DNA from: CAZWMK01 sp964635065
Lineage (GTDB): Bacteria > Pseudomonadota > Alphaproteobacteria > Sphingomonadales > Sphingomonadaceae
Assembly: GCA_964635065.1 (NCBI GenBank)
Contig: CAZWMK010000057.1
Coordinates: 1 to 14,535, forward strand
Direction: 5' to 3'
DNA length: 14,535 nt
The notes under the pieces are model-generated. The model was not told where the DNA came from. It did not search any database and was given only the letters and a program-made list of their open reading frames with translations. Position 1 is the first letter of the stretch. Each line of letters starts with the position of its first letter. Shown piece after piece: positions 1-6,309 of this stretch. A program made the position numbers and the translations under genes.

Positions 1-210
1 AAGCTTTTTATTGAACGGATCGAACGGCTTGAAGAAGAGAAAAAGGGTATCGCGGACGACATCAAGGATGTCTATGCCGAAGCCAAGGCCAATGGTTATG
101 ATGTGAAGACAATGCGCACCATCGTTCGCCTGCGCGCCATGGAAGCCAATGCGCGGCAGGAAGCCGAAGCGCTGCTGGAAACCTACAAGAACGCCCTTGG
201 CCTCGACTGA
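1..210 (+). CDS. gapR: GapR family (DUF2312) nucleoid-associated protein, 3' end only
   Basis: This is the C-terminal part (69 residues) of a small basic and acidic helical protein, read in frame 1 to the TGA at 208-210. The start codon lies outside the window. Visible features are a charged helix (ERIERLEEEKKGIADDIKDV) followed by YAEAKANGYDVKTMRTIVRLR and a final helix ending NALGLD. This pattern is typical of DUF2312/GapR, a protein usually just under 90 residues, so most of it is present. GapR of Caulobacter is known to bind overtwisted AT-rich DNA and to help replication and topoisomerase action; the same role here is inferred from family membership. A terminator hairpin lies about 70 bases after the stop, suggesting the gene ends its own transcript. 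Confidence 0.85.
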   Translation, partial: KLFIERIERLEEEKKGIADDIKDVYAEAKANGYDVKTMRTIVRLRAMEANARQEAEALLETYKNALGLD

Positions 211-282
211 CCGGATTCGGGACATGTGCGACAGCCCATTGTGTCGTTGTTAGAAAACAGTCGACGCAAAACCACCGGAGAA

Positions 283-307
283 GCCGGAAAACCGGCATTT
301 TCTTTTT
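283..307 (+). terminator. Intrinsic terminator downstream of gapR
   Basis: A 5-bp GC stem GCCGG (283-287) and CCGGC (292-296) closes a loop of AAAA, and is followed by the T-rich tract ATTTTCTTTTT (297-307). The stem is short but all G-C, and the T tract is good. The position, about 70 bases after the gapR stop, fits the end of that transcript. Confidence 0.7.
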
Positions 308-443
308 GGCACGGGCTTTGCTGGCCCATATCCCGACAGCTGCAACCATGGCCCCGGATGCCGCTGTCGCCGTGCGACAGGCTTTGGCAGCGACCCGACC
401 ATCGGTTGCCACGCCTCTCAACACAGCGCACGGCATGACCCAG

Positions 444-482
444 AAGCGGCAGCGCCACGGCCCCGGCGCTGCCGCTTTCCTC
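444..482 (+). terminator. Strong hairpin with T-rich tail, terminator or attenuator
   Basis: A perfect 13-bp stem pairs 444-456 (AAGCGGCAGCGCC) with 465-477 (GGCGCTGCCGCTT) around an 8-base loop, and is followed by TTTCCTCTTAT. No gene on the plus strand ends just before it, since the gapR terminator lies about 140 bases upstream. It may therefore end an unannotated small RNA, act as a second backup terminator for gapR, or attenuate readthrough into the coxS-like gene that starts at 550. The tail is only moderately T-rich. Confidence 0.65.
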
Positions 483-510
483 TTATAAGATGCATGTACC
501 TTGCAAAATG

Positions 511-535
511 GCGCTTGCCTCATGCGCGCAAGCGC
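511..535. promoter_or_regulatory. 8-bp inverted repeat upstream of the coxS-like gene
   Basis: GCGCTTGC at 511-518 is the exact reverse complement of GCAAGCGC at 528-535, separated by 9 bases. The right arm ends at the base before a weak ribosome-binding sequence (TTAGG, 536-540), which itself lies 9 bases before the ATG at 550. The dyad could be an operator for a dimeric regulator, or an RNA hairpin that affects access to the ribosome-binding site. Only the symmetry is seen; the function is inferred. Confidence 0.35.
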
Positions 536-549
536 TTAGGCTCACGTGC

Positions 550-1020
550 ATGCAGATCACGATCATCCTCAATGGACAGTCCAGGACGCTCGACGTCGCA
601 CCCGAAACACTGCTTGTCGAAATGTTGCGCGATCAGTTGCAATTGACGGGCACCCATATCGGCTGTGACACCAGCCAGTGCGGAGCCTGCAACCTGCTTC
701 TTGATGGCGAGGTCGTCAAAAGCTGCACCTTGCTGGCTGTCCAGTGCGACGGGCGTGCGGTGACAACCATCGAAGGCCTGGCGAAGGGCGATGCCTTGCA
801 CCCGATGCAGGCGGCGTTCCGCACTCATCACGGGCTGCAATGCGGCTTTTGCACGCCGGGCATGGTGATGGCGGGAATCGGCATTGCCAATAAACATGGC
901 CCTGCGGTCGATGCCGCGACGGTGCGCCACGAACTTGAAGGCAATCTGTGTCGTTGCACAGGCTATCTCAACATTGTGACCGCCGTTCAGGCGGGCGCGC
1001 GGGCGATGGCGAAGGGTTGA
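550..1020 (+). CDS. 2Fe-2S subunit of a xanthine dehydrogenase/CO dehydrogenase family enzyme (CoxS-like)
   Basis: The protein of 156 residues is a typical small subunit of the molybdenum hydroxylase family; it passes electrons between the molybdenum cofactor and FAD. The N-terminal plant-type ferredoxin domain carries its cluster cysteines at 39, 44, 47 and 59 (motif GCDTSQCGACNLLLDG). The C-terminal helical domain carries the second cluster at Cys 98, 101, 134 and 136 (CGFCTPGM and CRCTGY). All eight ligands are present. I chose ATG 550 because MQITIILNG is the usual start of the family. An in-frame ATG at 490 would add 20 residues with no family match, and TTAGG lies 9 bases before 550. 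The gene is followed 3 bases later by the FAD subunit. The substrate cannot be told from this subunit, and the catalytic molybdopterin subunit is not adjacent. Confidence 0.93.
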   Translation: MQITIILNGQSRTLDVAPETLLVEMLRDQLQLTGTHIGCDTSQCGACNLLLDGEVVKSCTLLAVQCDGRAVTTIEGLAKGDALHPMQAAFRTHHGLQCGFCTPGMVMAGIGIANKHGPAVDAATVRHELEGNLCRCTGYLNIVTAVQAGARAMAKG

Positions 1021-1023
1021 GCC

Positions 1024-1809
1024 ATGCAGAGCTTTGACTATCACCGGCCCGTCACTGTCAGCGAAGCTGTGGCCCTGGCCGTGCGCGGCGGCGACATCGC
1101 CTATCTGGCTGGCGGGCATACCTTGTTGCCCGCGATGAAGTCGGGTCTGCGCGCTCCCGATGCGCTTGTCGACCTTGGCAAGATTCCCGGTCTTGGCGGC
1201 GTGACGCTTGAAGCCGACCGGTTGTGGCTCGGCGCGGCCATCCGTCATGCCGATGTCGCTGACGATACAACCGTGGCGCGCGCGATCCCGGCGCTTGCCC
1301 GGCTTGCCGCTGGAATCGGCGATCCTCAGGTGCGGGCGCGCGGCACGCTGGGCGGCAGCCTCGCCAACAATGACCCGGCGGCCGATTATCCCGCAGCAGC
1401 ACTGGCGCTGGATGCCATCATCGAGACCGACCGGGGTCAACATGCCGCAGCCGATTATTTTCAGGGGATGTTCGCAACGGCGCTGGCTGAAGGCGAACTG
1501 ATCACGCGTGTGGGATTCAGGCTGCCGGACGCTGCCGCCTATTCCAAATTCCGTCATCCGGCGTCGCGCTATGCCCTGACGGGCGTGTTTGTTGCGCGTT
1601 ACCGGGATGGTGTGCGCGTCGCCGTCACAGGCGCGGGGCCGGGCGTGTTCCGCTGGACCGCAGCCGAGGCGGCGGTTGCGGCGGGCGCAGCCCTCGATGG
1701 TCTTGTGCCCGATGCCGATGATCTGAATAGCGACATTCACGCTTCTGCCGGTTTCCGTGCTCATCTGACAGGCGTGATGCTGCGTCAGGCAGTGGAGGCC
1801 CTGGCATGA
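1024..1809 (+). CDS. FAD-binding subunit of a xanthine dehydrogenase/CO dehydrogenase family enzyme (CoxM-like)
   Basis: The 261-residue protein matches the medium, FAD-binding subunit of molybdenum hydroxylases. The two FAD-contact motifs are clear: AGGHTLLP at 29-36 and TLGGSLANNDPAADYP at 108-123. The N-terminus (SFDYHRPVTVSEAV) is also typical, and a C-terminal CO dehydrogenase flavoprotein-like domain follows. It starts 3 bases after the stop of the 2Fe-2S subunit and ends in a 4-base ATGA overlap with the YbjQ-family gene, so the three genes are probably one transcript. In the known enzymes this subunit passes electrons from the 2Fe-2S clusters to an acceptor. The large molybdopterin subunit needed for catalysis is not found on either side, so the complex is either completed from elsewhere or has lost its large subunit. 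Confidence 0.92.
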   Translation: MQSFDYHRPVTVSEAVALAVRGGDIAYLAGGHTLLPAMKSGLRAPDALVDLGKIPGLGGVTLEADRLWLGAAIRHADVADDTTVARAIPALARLAAGIGDPQVRARGTLGGSLANNDPAADYPAAALALDAIIETDRGQHAAADYFQGMFATALAEGELITRVGFRLPDAAAYSKFRHPASRYALTGVFVARYRDGVRVAVTGAGPGVFRWTAAEAAVAAGAALDGLVPDADDLNSDIHASAGFRAHLTGVMLRQAVEALA

Positions 1810-2126
1810 TCGTGACGACGACGGGGCAGGTCGAAGGACGGCCTGTGCGGAATTATCTTGGCGTGGTGACCGGCGAGGTGATCGTTGGTGCGAACATGTT
1901 CCGCGATCTGTTTTCTTCGATCCGCGACATTGTCGGTGGGCGCGCGGGATCATATGAATCGGTTCTGAAAAGAGCCCGGACGCAGGCGCTTGAGGAACTT
2001 CAGGCCGAAGCGGCGGCCCGCGGCGCCGATGCCGTCATCGGCATCGATCTTGATTATGAGGTCATCGGCGCCAAGGGGTCGATGCTGATGGTGTCGGCAA
2101 CGGGCACGGCCGTCAAACTCGGCTGA
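1806..2126 (+). CDS. YbjQ family (UPF0145, putative heavy-metal-binding domain) protein
   Basis: This 106-residue protein has the full YbjQ-type domain: a start MIVTTTGQVEGRPVRNYLGV, a central GANMFRDLFSSIRDIVGGRAGSYE, a helix with ALEELQAEAAARGADAVIGI, and a final strand pair ending VSATGTAVKLG. Family members form small oligomeric rings, and a metal-binding role has been proposed, but the cellular function is not established. The start ATG overlaps the stop of the FAD subunit gene by 4 bases (ATGA), which implies translational coupling. Whether it assists the molybdoenzyme subunits or is merely co-transcribed is unknown. It is separated from yebC by 64 bases. Confidence 0.9.
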   Translation: MIVTTTGQVEGRPVRNYLGVVTGEVIVGANMFRDLFSSIRDIVGGRAGSYESVLKRARTQALEELQAEAAARGADAVIGIDLDYEVIGAKGSMLMVSATGTAVKLG

Positions 2127-2190
2127 TTGCGCGGCCCGCCCCTGATCGGCTAAGGCAGCGGCACAGCATATATCACCAACAAGGGCGAAC

Positions 2191-2934
2191 ATGGCCGGTC
2201 ATTCCAAATTCAAGAACATCATGCACCGCAAAGGTGCGCAGGACAAAAAGCGTTCGGCGCTGTTTTCCAAGCTGAGCCGCGAAATCACGGTCGCGGCCAA
2301 AATGGGCCTGCCCGATCCGGCAGCCAACGCCCGCCTGCGTGCCGCGGTGATCGCCGCGCGTCAGGGCGGGATGCCGAAGGACAATATCGAACGCGCCATC
2401 TCCAAGGCATCGGGCAGCGACGGCGAGAATTACGAAGAAGTCCGCTATGAAGGCTTTGGTCCGGGCGGCGTGTCGCTGATCATTGAAACACTGACCGACA
2501 ACCGGAACCGCACTGCGACGAACGTGCGCACCATCGTGTCGAAGAACGGCGGCAATCTGGGCGCATCCGGATCTGTCAGCCACGGTTTTGATCGCCTTGG
2601 CCTGATCAACTACCCCGCCAGCGCGGGCAGCGCAGACAAGGTGTTCGAGGCTGCGCTTGAGGCGGGCGCCGAGGATGTCAGTTCCTCTGACGACGGACAT
2701 GAAATCTGGACGGCGCTCGATGCGCTGCACGAAGTCGCCAAGGCACTGGAACCGGTGCTGGGCGAAGCCGAGGGCGCCAAGCTTGCCTGGAGGCCGCAAA
2801 CCATGGTGACCGTCACCGAATCCGATGCAGCACAGTTGTTGAAGCTGATCGACGCGCTTGATGATGACGACGACGTGCAGACCGTCTGGGGCAATTATGA
2901 TGTTCCCGATGATGTGATGGCGAAGCTCGGTTGA
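2191..2934 (+). CDS. yebC: YebC/PmpR family regulator or translation factor
   Basis: The 247-residue protein begins with the hallmark MAGHSKFKNIMHRKGAQDKK and continues with the conserved FSKLSREITVAAKMG, PKDNIERAISKASG and YEGFGPGG segments. Length is normal for the family. YebC proteins have been described as DNA-binding regulators (PmpR in Pseudomonas). More recently members of the family have been linked to relief of ribosome stalling at proline stretches, so the exact role is open. An acidic run (DALDDDDDVQTVWGNYD) lies near the C-terminus, as usual. The gene heads the ruv block: its TGA overlaps the TTG start of ruvC. This yebC-ruvC linkage is widespread in proteobacteria. Confidence 0.96.
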   Translation: MAGHSKFKNIMHRKGAQDKKRSALFSKLSREITVAAKMGLPDPAANARLRAAVIAARQGGMPKDNIERAISKASGSDGENYEEVRYEGFGPGGVSLIIETLTDNRNRTATNVRTIVSKNGGNLGASGSVSHGFDRLGLINYPASAGSADKVFEAALEAGAEDVSSSDDGHEIWTALDALHEVAKALEPVLGEAEGAKLAWRPQTMVTVTESDAAQLLKLIDALDDDDDVQTVWGNYDVPDDVMAKLG

Positions 2935-3428
2935 TCCTGATCGGCCTCGATCCGGGGCTGAATGCGACCGGCTGGGGCGTGATTGCCGCCAACGGCAACC
3001 GGCTGAGCCATGTCGCCAATGGCACGGTGCGCATTTCTGCCGACCAACCGCTCCCCAAGCGGCTGGCGGCGCTGCATGAAGCGGTGGTCGATGTCTTGCG
3101 CCAGTATCAGCCGGACGGTGCTGGCGTCGAAGAGACTTTTTCCAACGTAAACCCGCAATCGACGCTGAAACTGGGACAGGCGCGTGGCGCCGTGCTGGTG
3201 GCGGCCAGCAGTTTTGGCATCGAAGTTGGTGAATATGCAGCAAAACTTGTAAAAAAGGCGCTTGTCGGCACGGGCAACGCCGATAAGGCGCAGGTGCGGG
3301 CGATGGTCGAGCGGTTGCTGCCCGGCGCGCGCATCGCATCGGCTGACGCCGCCGATGCACTGGCGGTCGCCATCACCCACGCACACCACCTCGCCAGTGC
3401 AAAGGCATTGCGGAGAGTTTTGTCATGA
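2931..3428 (+). CDS. ruvC: Crossover junction endodeoxyribonuclease RuvC
   Basis: RuvC cuts Holliday junctions after RuvAB branch migration. The 165-residue protein shows the RNase H-like fold markers: Asp7 in IGLDPGLNATGWG, Glu67 in GVEETFSNVNPQSTLKLGQARG (not all contiguous residues are needed for the call), and Asp139 and Asp142 in ADAADALAVAITH. These match the four catalytic acids of the E. coli enzyme. The start codon is TTG at 2931: it places the first catalytic Asp at residue 7 as in E. coli, and no ATG or GTG could supply the first strand. The TTG overlaps the yebC stop as TTGA, and the gene end overlaps ruvA as ATGA, so translation of the three genes is probably coupled. Confidence 0.96.
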   Translation: MILIGLDPGLNATGWGVIAANGNRLSHVANGTVRISADQPLPKRLAALHEAVVDVLRQYQPDGAGVEETFSNVNPQSTLKLGQARGAVLVAASSFGIEVGEYAAKLVKKALVGTGNADKAQVRAMVERLLPGARIASADAADALAVAITHAHHLASAKALRRVLS

Positions 3429-4048
3429 TTGCGTTGCTGCGCGGCATATTGGCGTCGGCGGGCGCGGATTCGGCGGTGATCGACGTGAACGGCGTCGGCT
3501 ATCTCGTATCGGCATCGGCACGGACGCTGGGCAATCTCGGGCCGGTCGGCGGGCAGGTGACGGTGCATGTCGACACGCAGGTGCGCGAGGACGCGATTCA
3601 GCTCTACGGCTTTGCCAGCGAAAGCGAACGCGACTGGTTCCGCCTGCTGCAAAGCGTGCAGGGCGTTGGCGGGCGCGTGGCGCTGGCCATCCTGTCGGTG
3701 CTGCCGCCCGCCGAACTGCAAACGGCGATTGCCCGCCAGGACAAGGCAGCGGTGGCGCGGGCCAACGGTGTCGGCCCGAAGCTGGCGCAGCGCATTGTCA
3801 ATGAACTCAAGGACAAAGCAGGCGGTGTTGCCACCGGCGGCTTTGTCGTGACGGGGGGCGGCGGGGCGGATGTGCCGGTGGTCCTGCCCGAAGCCAATGC
3901 CGCGCGCGATGCCCTGTCGGCGCTGGCCAATCTCGGCTTCAAACCTGCGGAAGCCAGCCGCGCGGTTGCGGCTGCCATTGAAGATCTGGGCGAAGATGCA
4001 GCAGTTGGTGAACTGGTGCGGGTAGCGCTTCGCAAATCGGCGCGCTAA
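3425..4048 (+). CDS. ruvA: Holliday junction branch migration protein RuvA
   Basis: RuvA binds the four-way junction as a tetramer and loads the RuvB motor. The 207-residue protein has the three usual parts. An N-terminal OB-fold (MIALLRG, IDVNGVGYLV) carries the acidic pin residues Glu55-Asp56 in VREDAIQLYGF. Two helix-hairpin-helix motifs follow (LQSVQGVGGRVALAIL at about 75-90 and ANGVGPKLAQRIVNELK at about 112-130). A Gly/Val-rich linker leads to a C-terminal RuvB-binding helical domain (ARDALSALANLGFKPAEASRAV). The start ATG overlaps the ruvC stop by 4 bases, and ruvB begins 9 bases after the stop. Confidence 0.97.
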   Translation: MIALLRGILASAGADSAVIDVNGVGYLVSASARTLGNLGPVGGQVTVHVDTQVREDAIQLYGFASESERDWFRLLQSVQGVGGRVALAILSVLPPAELQTAIARQDKAAVARANGVGPKLAQRIVNELKDKAGGVATGGFVVTGGGGADVPVVLPEANAARDALSALANLGFKPAEASRAVAAAIEDLGEDAAVGELVRVALRKSAR

Positions 4049-4057
4049 GCCTGTCCC

Positions 4058-5104
4058 ATGGCCACAGACGCAGACCGCATGATCACCAGCCAGCGCCGGC
4101 CCGAAGATGTCGATGCCGCGTTGCGCCCGAAAAGTCTTGACGATTTCGTCGGGCAGGCTGCTGCGCGCAGCAATCTGCGGGTGTTCATCGAAGCCGCGCG
4201 TGGACGCGGCGATGCCCTCGACCATGTGCTGCTGTTCGGGCCGCCCGGCCTTGGCAAGACGACCCTGGCGCAGATCGTGGCACGCGAGATGGGCGTCGGC
4301 TTTCGTGCGACATCGGGGCCAGTAATCGCAAAAGCGGGCGATCTGGCGGCACTTCTCACCAATCTTGAGCCGCATGATGTGCTGTTCATCGATGAAATCC
4401 ACAGGCTGAATCCCGCCGTTGAGGAAGTGCTCTATCCCGCGATGGAGGATCGTGCGCTTGATCTCATGATCGGCGAGGGACCATCCGCCCGGTCGGTCAG
4501 GATCGATCTGCCGCCGTTCACGCTGGTAGGCGCGACGACGCGGTCGGGGCTGGTGACGACACCGCTGCGCGACCGTTTCGGCATTCCGGTGCGGCTGCAA
4601 TTCTATACGGTCGAGGAACTGCTGTCGGTCGTGCGCCGCGCGGCGGGCTTGCTCGGCATGGTGCTGACCGAAGACGGCGCACGCGAGATCGCGGCGCGTT
4701 CACGTGGCACACCGCGCATTGCGGGGCGCCTGCTGCGCCGGGTGCGCGATTTTGCCAGTGTGGCGGGCGCCGACGCCGTCGATGCGGCGATCGCAGACAA
4801 TGCGCTTGGGCGGCTTGAGGTCGACGCCAAGGGGCTGGATGCAATGGACCGGCGCTATTTGCGCATGATCGCCGATATTTACCGTGGCGGGCCGGTTGGC
4901 GTCGAAACGCTGGCGGCCGGCCTGTCGGAAGCGCGCGACACCATCGAGGAAGTGATTGAGCCCTATCTCATCCAGATGGGCTTGATTGCCCGCACCGCCC
5001 GTGGGCGCTGTCTGAACCCGGCGGGCTGGAAACATCTTGGCCTCAACCCGCCCGCCGATAGCAGCGCGTCGCTTCCGCTTCTCGATCTCGACGAGGCCGG
5101 ATAG
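4058..5104 (+). CDS. ruvB: Holliday junction branch migration DNA helicase RuvB
   Basis: RuvB is the hexameric AAA+ motor that drives branch migration with RuvA. The 348-residue protein has Walker A GPPGLGKTT at 61-69, Walker B LFIDEIH at 109-115, sensor 1 VGATTRSG at 157-164, and an arginine-finger segment LRDRFG at 170-175. It ends with the winged-helix domain (GLIARTARGRCLNPAGWKHLGL). The N-terminal ALRPKSLDDFVGQ is characteristic. The start ATG at 4058 gives a normal length, though the in-frame ATG at 4079 (Met8) is possible. It is the third ruv gene in the row and is followed 40 bases later by ybgC. Confidence 0.97.
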   Translation: MATDADRMITSQRRPEDVDAALRPKSLDDFVGQAAARSNLRVFIEAARGRGDALDHVLLFGPPGLGKTTLAQIVAREMGVGFRATSGPVIAKAGDLAALLTNLEPHDVLFIDEIHRLNPAVEEVLYPAMEDRALDLMIGEGPSARSVRIDLPPFTLVGATTRSGLVTTPLRDRFGIPVRLQFYTVEELLSVVRRAAGLLGMVLTEDGAREIAARSRGTPRIAGRLLRRVRDFASVAGADAVDAAIADNALGRLEVDAKGLDAMDRRYLRMIADIYRGGPVGVETLAAGLSEARDTIEEVIEPYLIQMGLIARTARGRCLNPAGWKHLGLNPPADSSASLPLLDLDEAG

Positions 5105-5144
5105 GGATTCCCCTTGGCCGAAATCCGGCCTATCAGAGCAGGCA

Positions 5145-5606
5145 ATGACGGACGAACAACCCTATAGTGGCCATTTTGCGGGCAAGACGCATCGCTATGC
5201 CGTGCGTGTCTATTTCGAGGACACGGATCTGGGCGGGGTCGTTTATCACGCCAACTATCTGCGCTTCATGGAACGGGCACGGTCAGACATGCTGCGTTCA
5301 GCCGGGATCGATCAGCGTGCAGCCTTTGTCGCGGGCGAGGGGGTTTACGCCATCCGCGACATGACGATTCGCTATCACCGCCCGGCAACGCTGGACGATG
5401 CCCTGCGGGTCGACAGCCGGCTGCTCGCACTGCGTGGTGCGACCTGCACGATCGCGCAGATGATCTGGAGGGGGGATACCCTTCTGGTCGAGGCAGAGGT
5501 GCTGGCGGCCTTCATCACGCCCGATGGCCGGGCGCGGCGGCAACCGGCGGCATGGCGCGACATGCTGCAACAATATGTGATCGGGGATTGCGCGAATGGA
5601 CACTGA
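5145..5606 (+). CDS. ybgC: Tol-Pal-associated acyl-CoA thioesterase YbgC
   Basis: This hot-dog fold thioesterase has 153 residues. The signature YFEDTDLGGVVYHANYLRFM at 23-42 includes the catalytic Asp28 and the YHANY helix. In E. coli the family hydrolyses acyl-CoA or acyl-ACP thioesters and is the first gene of the tol-pal operon; its link to envelope function is not fully understood. I chose ATG 5145, preceded by AGCAGG. A longer open frame upstream to 5037 merely shadows the end of ruvB in another frame and would add 36 unrelated residues. The 3' end overlaps the start of tolQ by 11 bases. Confidence 0.94.
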   Translation: MTDEQPYSGHFAGKTHRYAVRVYFEDTDLGGVVYHANYLRFMERARSDMLRSAGIDQRAAFVAGEGVYAIRDMTIRYHRPATLDDALRVDSRLLALRGATCTIAQMIWRGDTLLVEAEVLAAFITPDGRARRQPAAWRDMLQQYVIGDCANGH

Positions 5607-6306
5607 ACTATCGAACATCGCCATGGCGACAGCGGCCGACATGTCGCCATGGGCCTTGTTCATGCAGGCCGACATCGTCGTGAAAGCGGTGATGGTCGGG
5701 TTGTTGCTGGCCTCGATCTGGTCGTGGGCGATCATCATTGAACGCTCTGTGCGCCTGCGCGCGATCAAGCGCGACACCCGCTCGTTCGAACAGCGTTTCT
5801 GGGATGCGGACTCGCTCGACACGCTGTTCGACAAGGTGCGCGGACTGAAGCATCCGATTGCGCGGGTGTTCACCGCCGGCATGGCTGAATGGAAACAATC
5901 GACTGCCAAGGGACGGCTCGACCGCGAAGCAACGCGGGCACGCCTGTCCGGAATCATGGACGTCGCCATCGCCCGCGAGATCGACGAATTGTCGGATCGC
6001 CTCAACATTCTGGCAACGGTCGGATCGGTTGCACCCTTCGTCGGCCTGTTCGGCACGGTATGGGGCATCATGCGGAGTTTCACCGCCATTGCCGCAACGC
6101 AGAACACGACGCTGGCGGTTGTCGCGCCCGGCATTGCCGAAGCGCTGTTCGCAACTGCCATCGGCCTGTTCGCAGCCATTCCGGCCGTCATCGGCTATAA
6201 CCGTCTGCTGCACGCGCTCGGGCGGCTGGAAGCGCGGCTGGGCGGCTTTGCCGGCGAGTTTCATGGCCTGTTGTCGCGTCAGCTCGACACCATGCAGGAT
6301 CGCTGA
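5596..6306 (+). CDS. tolQ: Tol-Pal system proton channel subunit TolQ
   Basis: TolQ is an inner-membrane protein that forms, with TolR, the proton-driven motor acting on TolA. The 236-residue protein has a first membrane helix at about 29-49 (VVKAVMVGLLLASIWSWAII), a long cytoplasmic loop with HPIARVFTAGMAEW, and two further helices at about 137-162 and 174-200. The key motor residues align: Thr154 in GLFGTVWGIMRSF and Thr187 in EALFATAIGLFAAIPAV. The ATG at 5596 overlaps the end of ybgC by 11 bases, and tolR starts 3 bases after the stop. Length is normal. Confidence 0.96.
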   Translation: MDTELSNIAMATAADMSPWALFMQADIVVKAVMVGLLLASIWSWAIIIERSVRLRAIKRDTRSFEQRFWDADSLDTLFDKVRGLKHPIARVFTAGMAEWKQSTAKGRLDREATRARLSGIMDVAIAREIDELSDRLNILATVGSVAPFVGLFGTVWGIMRSFTAIAATQNTTLAVVAPGIAEALFATAIGLFAAIPAVIGYNRLLHALGRLEARLGGFAGEFHGLLSRQLDTMQDR

Positions 6307-6309
6307 ACC

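Larger units (their letters stand above)
211..549. other. Non-coding region between gapR and the coxS-like gene
   Basis: This 339-base stretch holds no gene I can support. It contains two intrinsic terminator-like hairpins (283-307 and 444-482) and an 8-bp dyad at 511-535 just before the next start codon. Short open frames cross it on both strands. The longest plus-strand one (306-488) runs into the second hairpin and has an Ala/Thr/Pro composition with no recognisable domain, so I do not call it. Between the two hairpins lie about 136 bases that could be a small RNA ending at the second hairpin, or a 5' leader; neither is shown. Confidence 0.6.

Noticed and set aside
306..488. Possible 60-codon small protein
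   Set aside because: It has no clear ribosome-binding site, its end coincides with a terminator hairpin, and its composition is what GC-rich non-coding DNA yields.
520..1953. Long minus-strand open frame of 477 codons opposite the coxS-like and coxM-like genes
   Set aside because: It mirrors two well-supported plus-strand genes in GC-rich DNA, has an Arg/His/Gln-rich composition and shows no domain. It is a shadow frame.
2173..4600. Long minus-strand open frames opposite yebC, ruvC, ruvA and ruvB
   Set aside because: They are antiparallel to recognisable conserved genes and have the skewed composition typical of non-coding frames in GC-rich genomes.
5037..5144. N-terminal extension of YbgC
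   Set aside because: The bases belong mainly to the ruvB 3' end in another frame, and the family begins close to ATG 5145, which has a ribosome-binding sequence.
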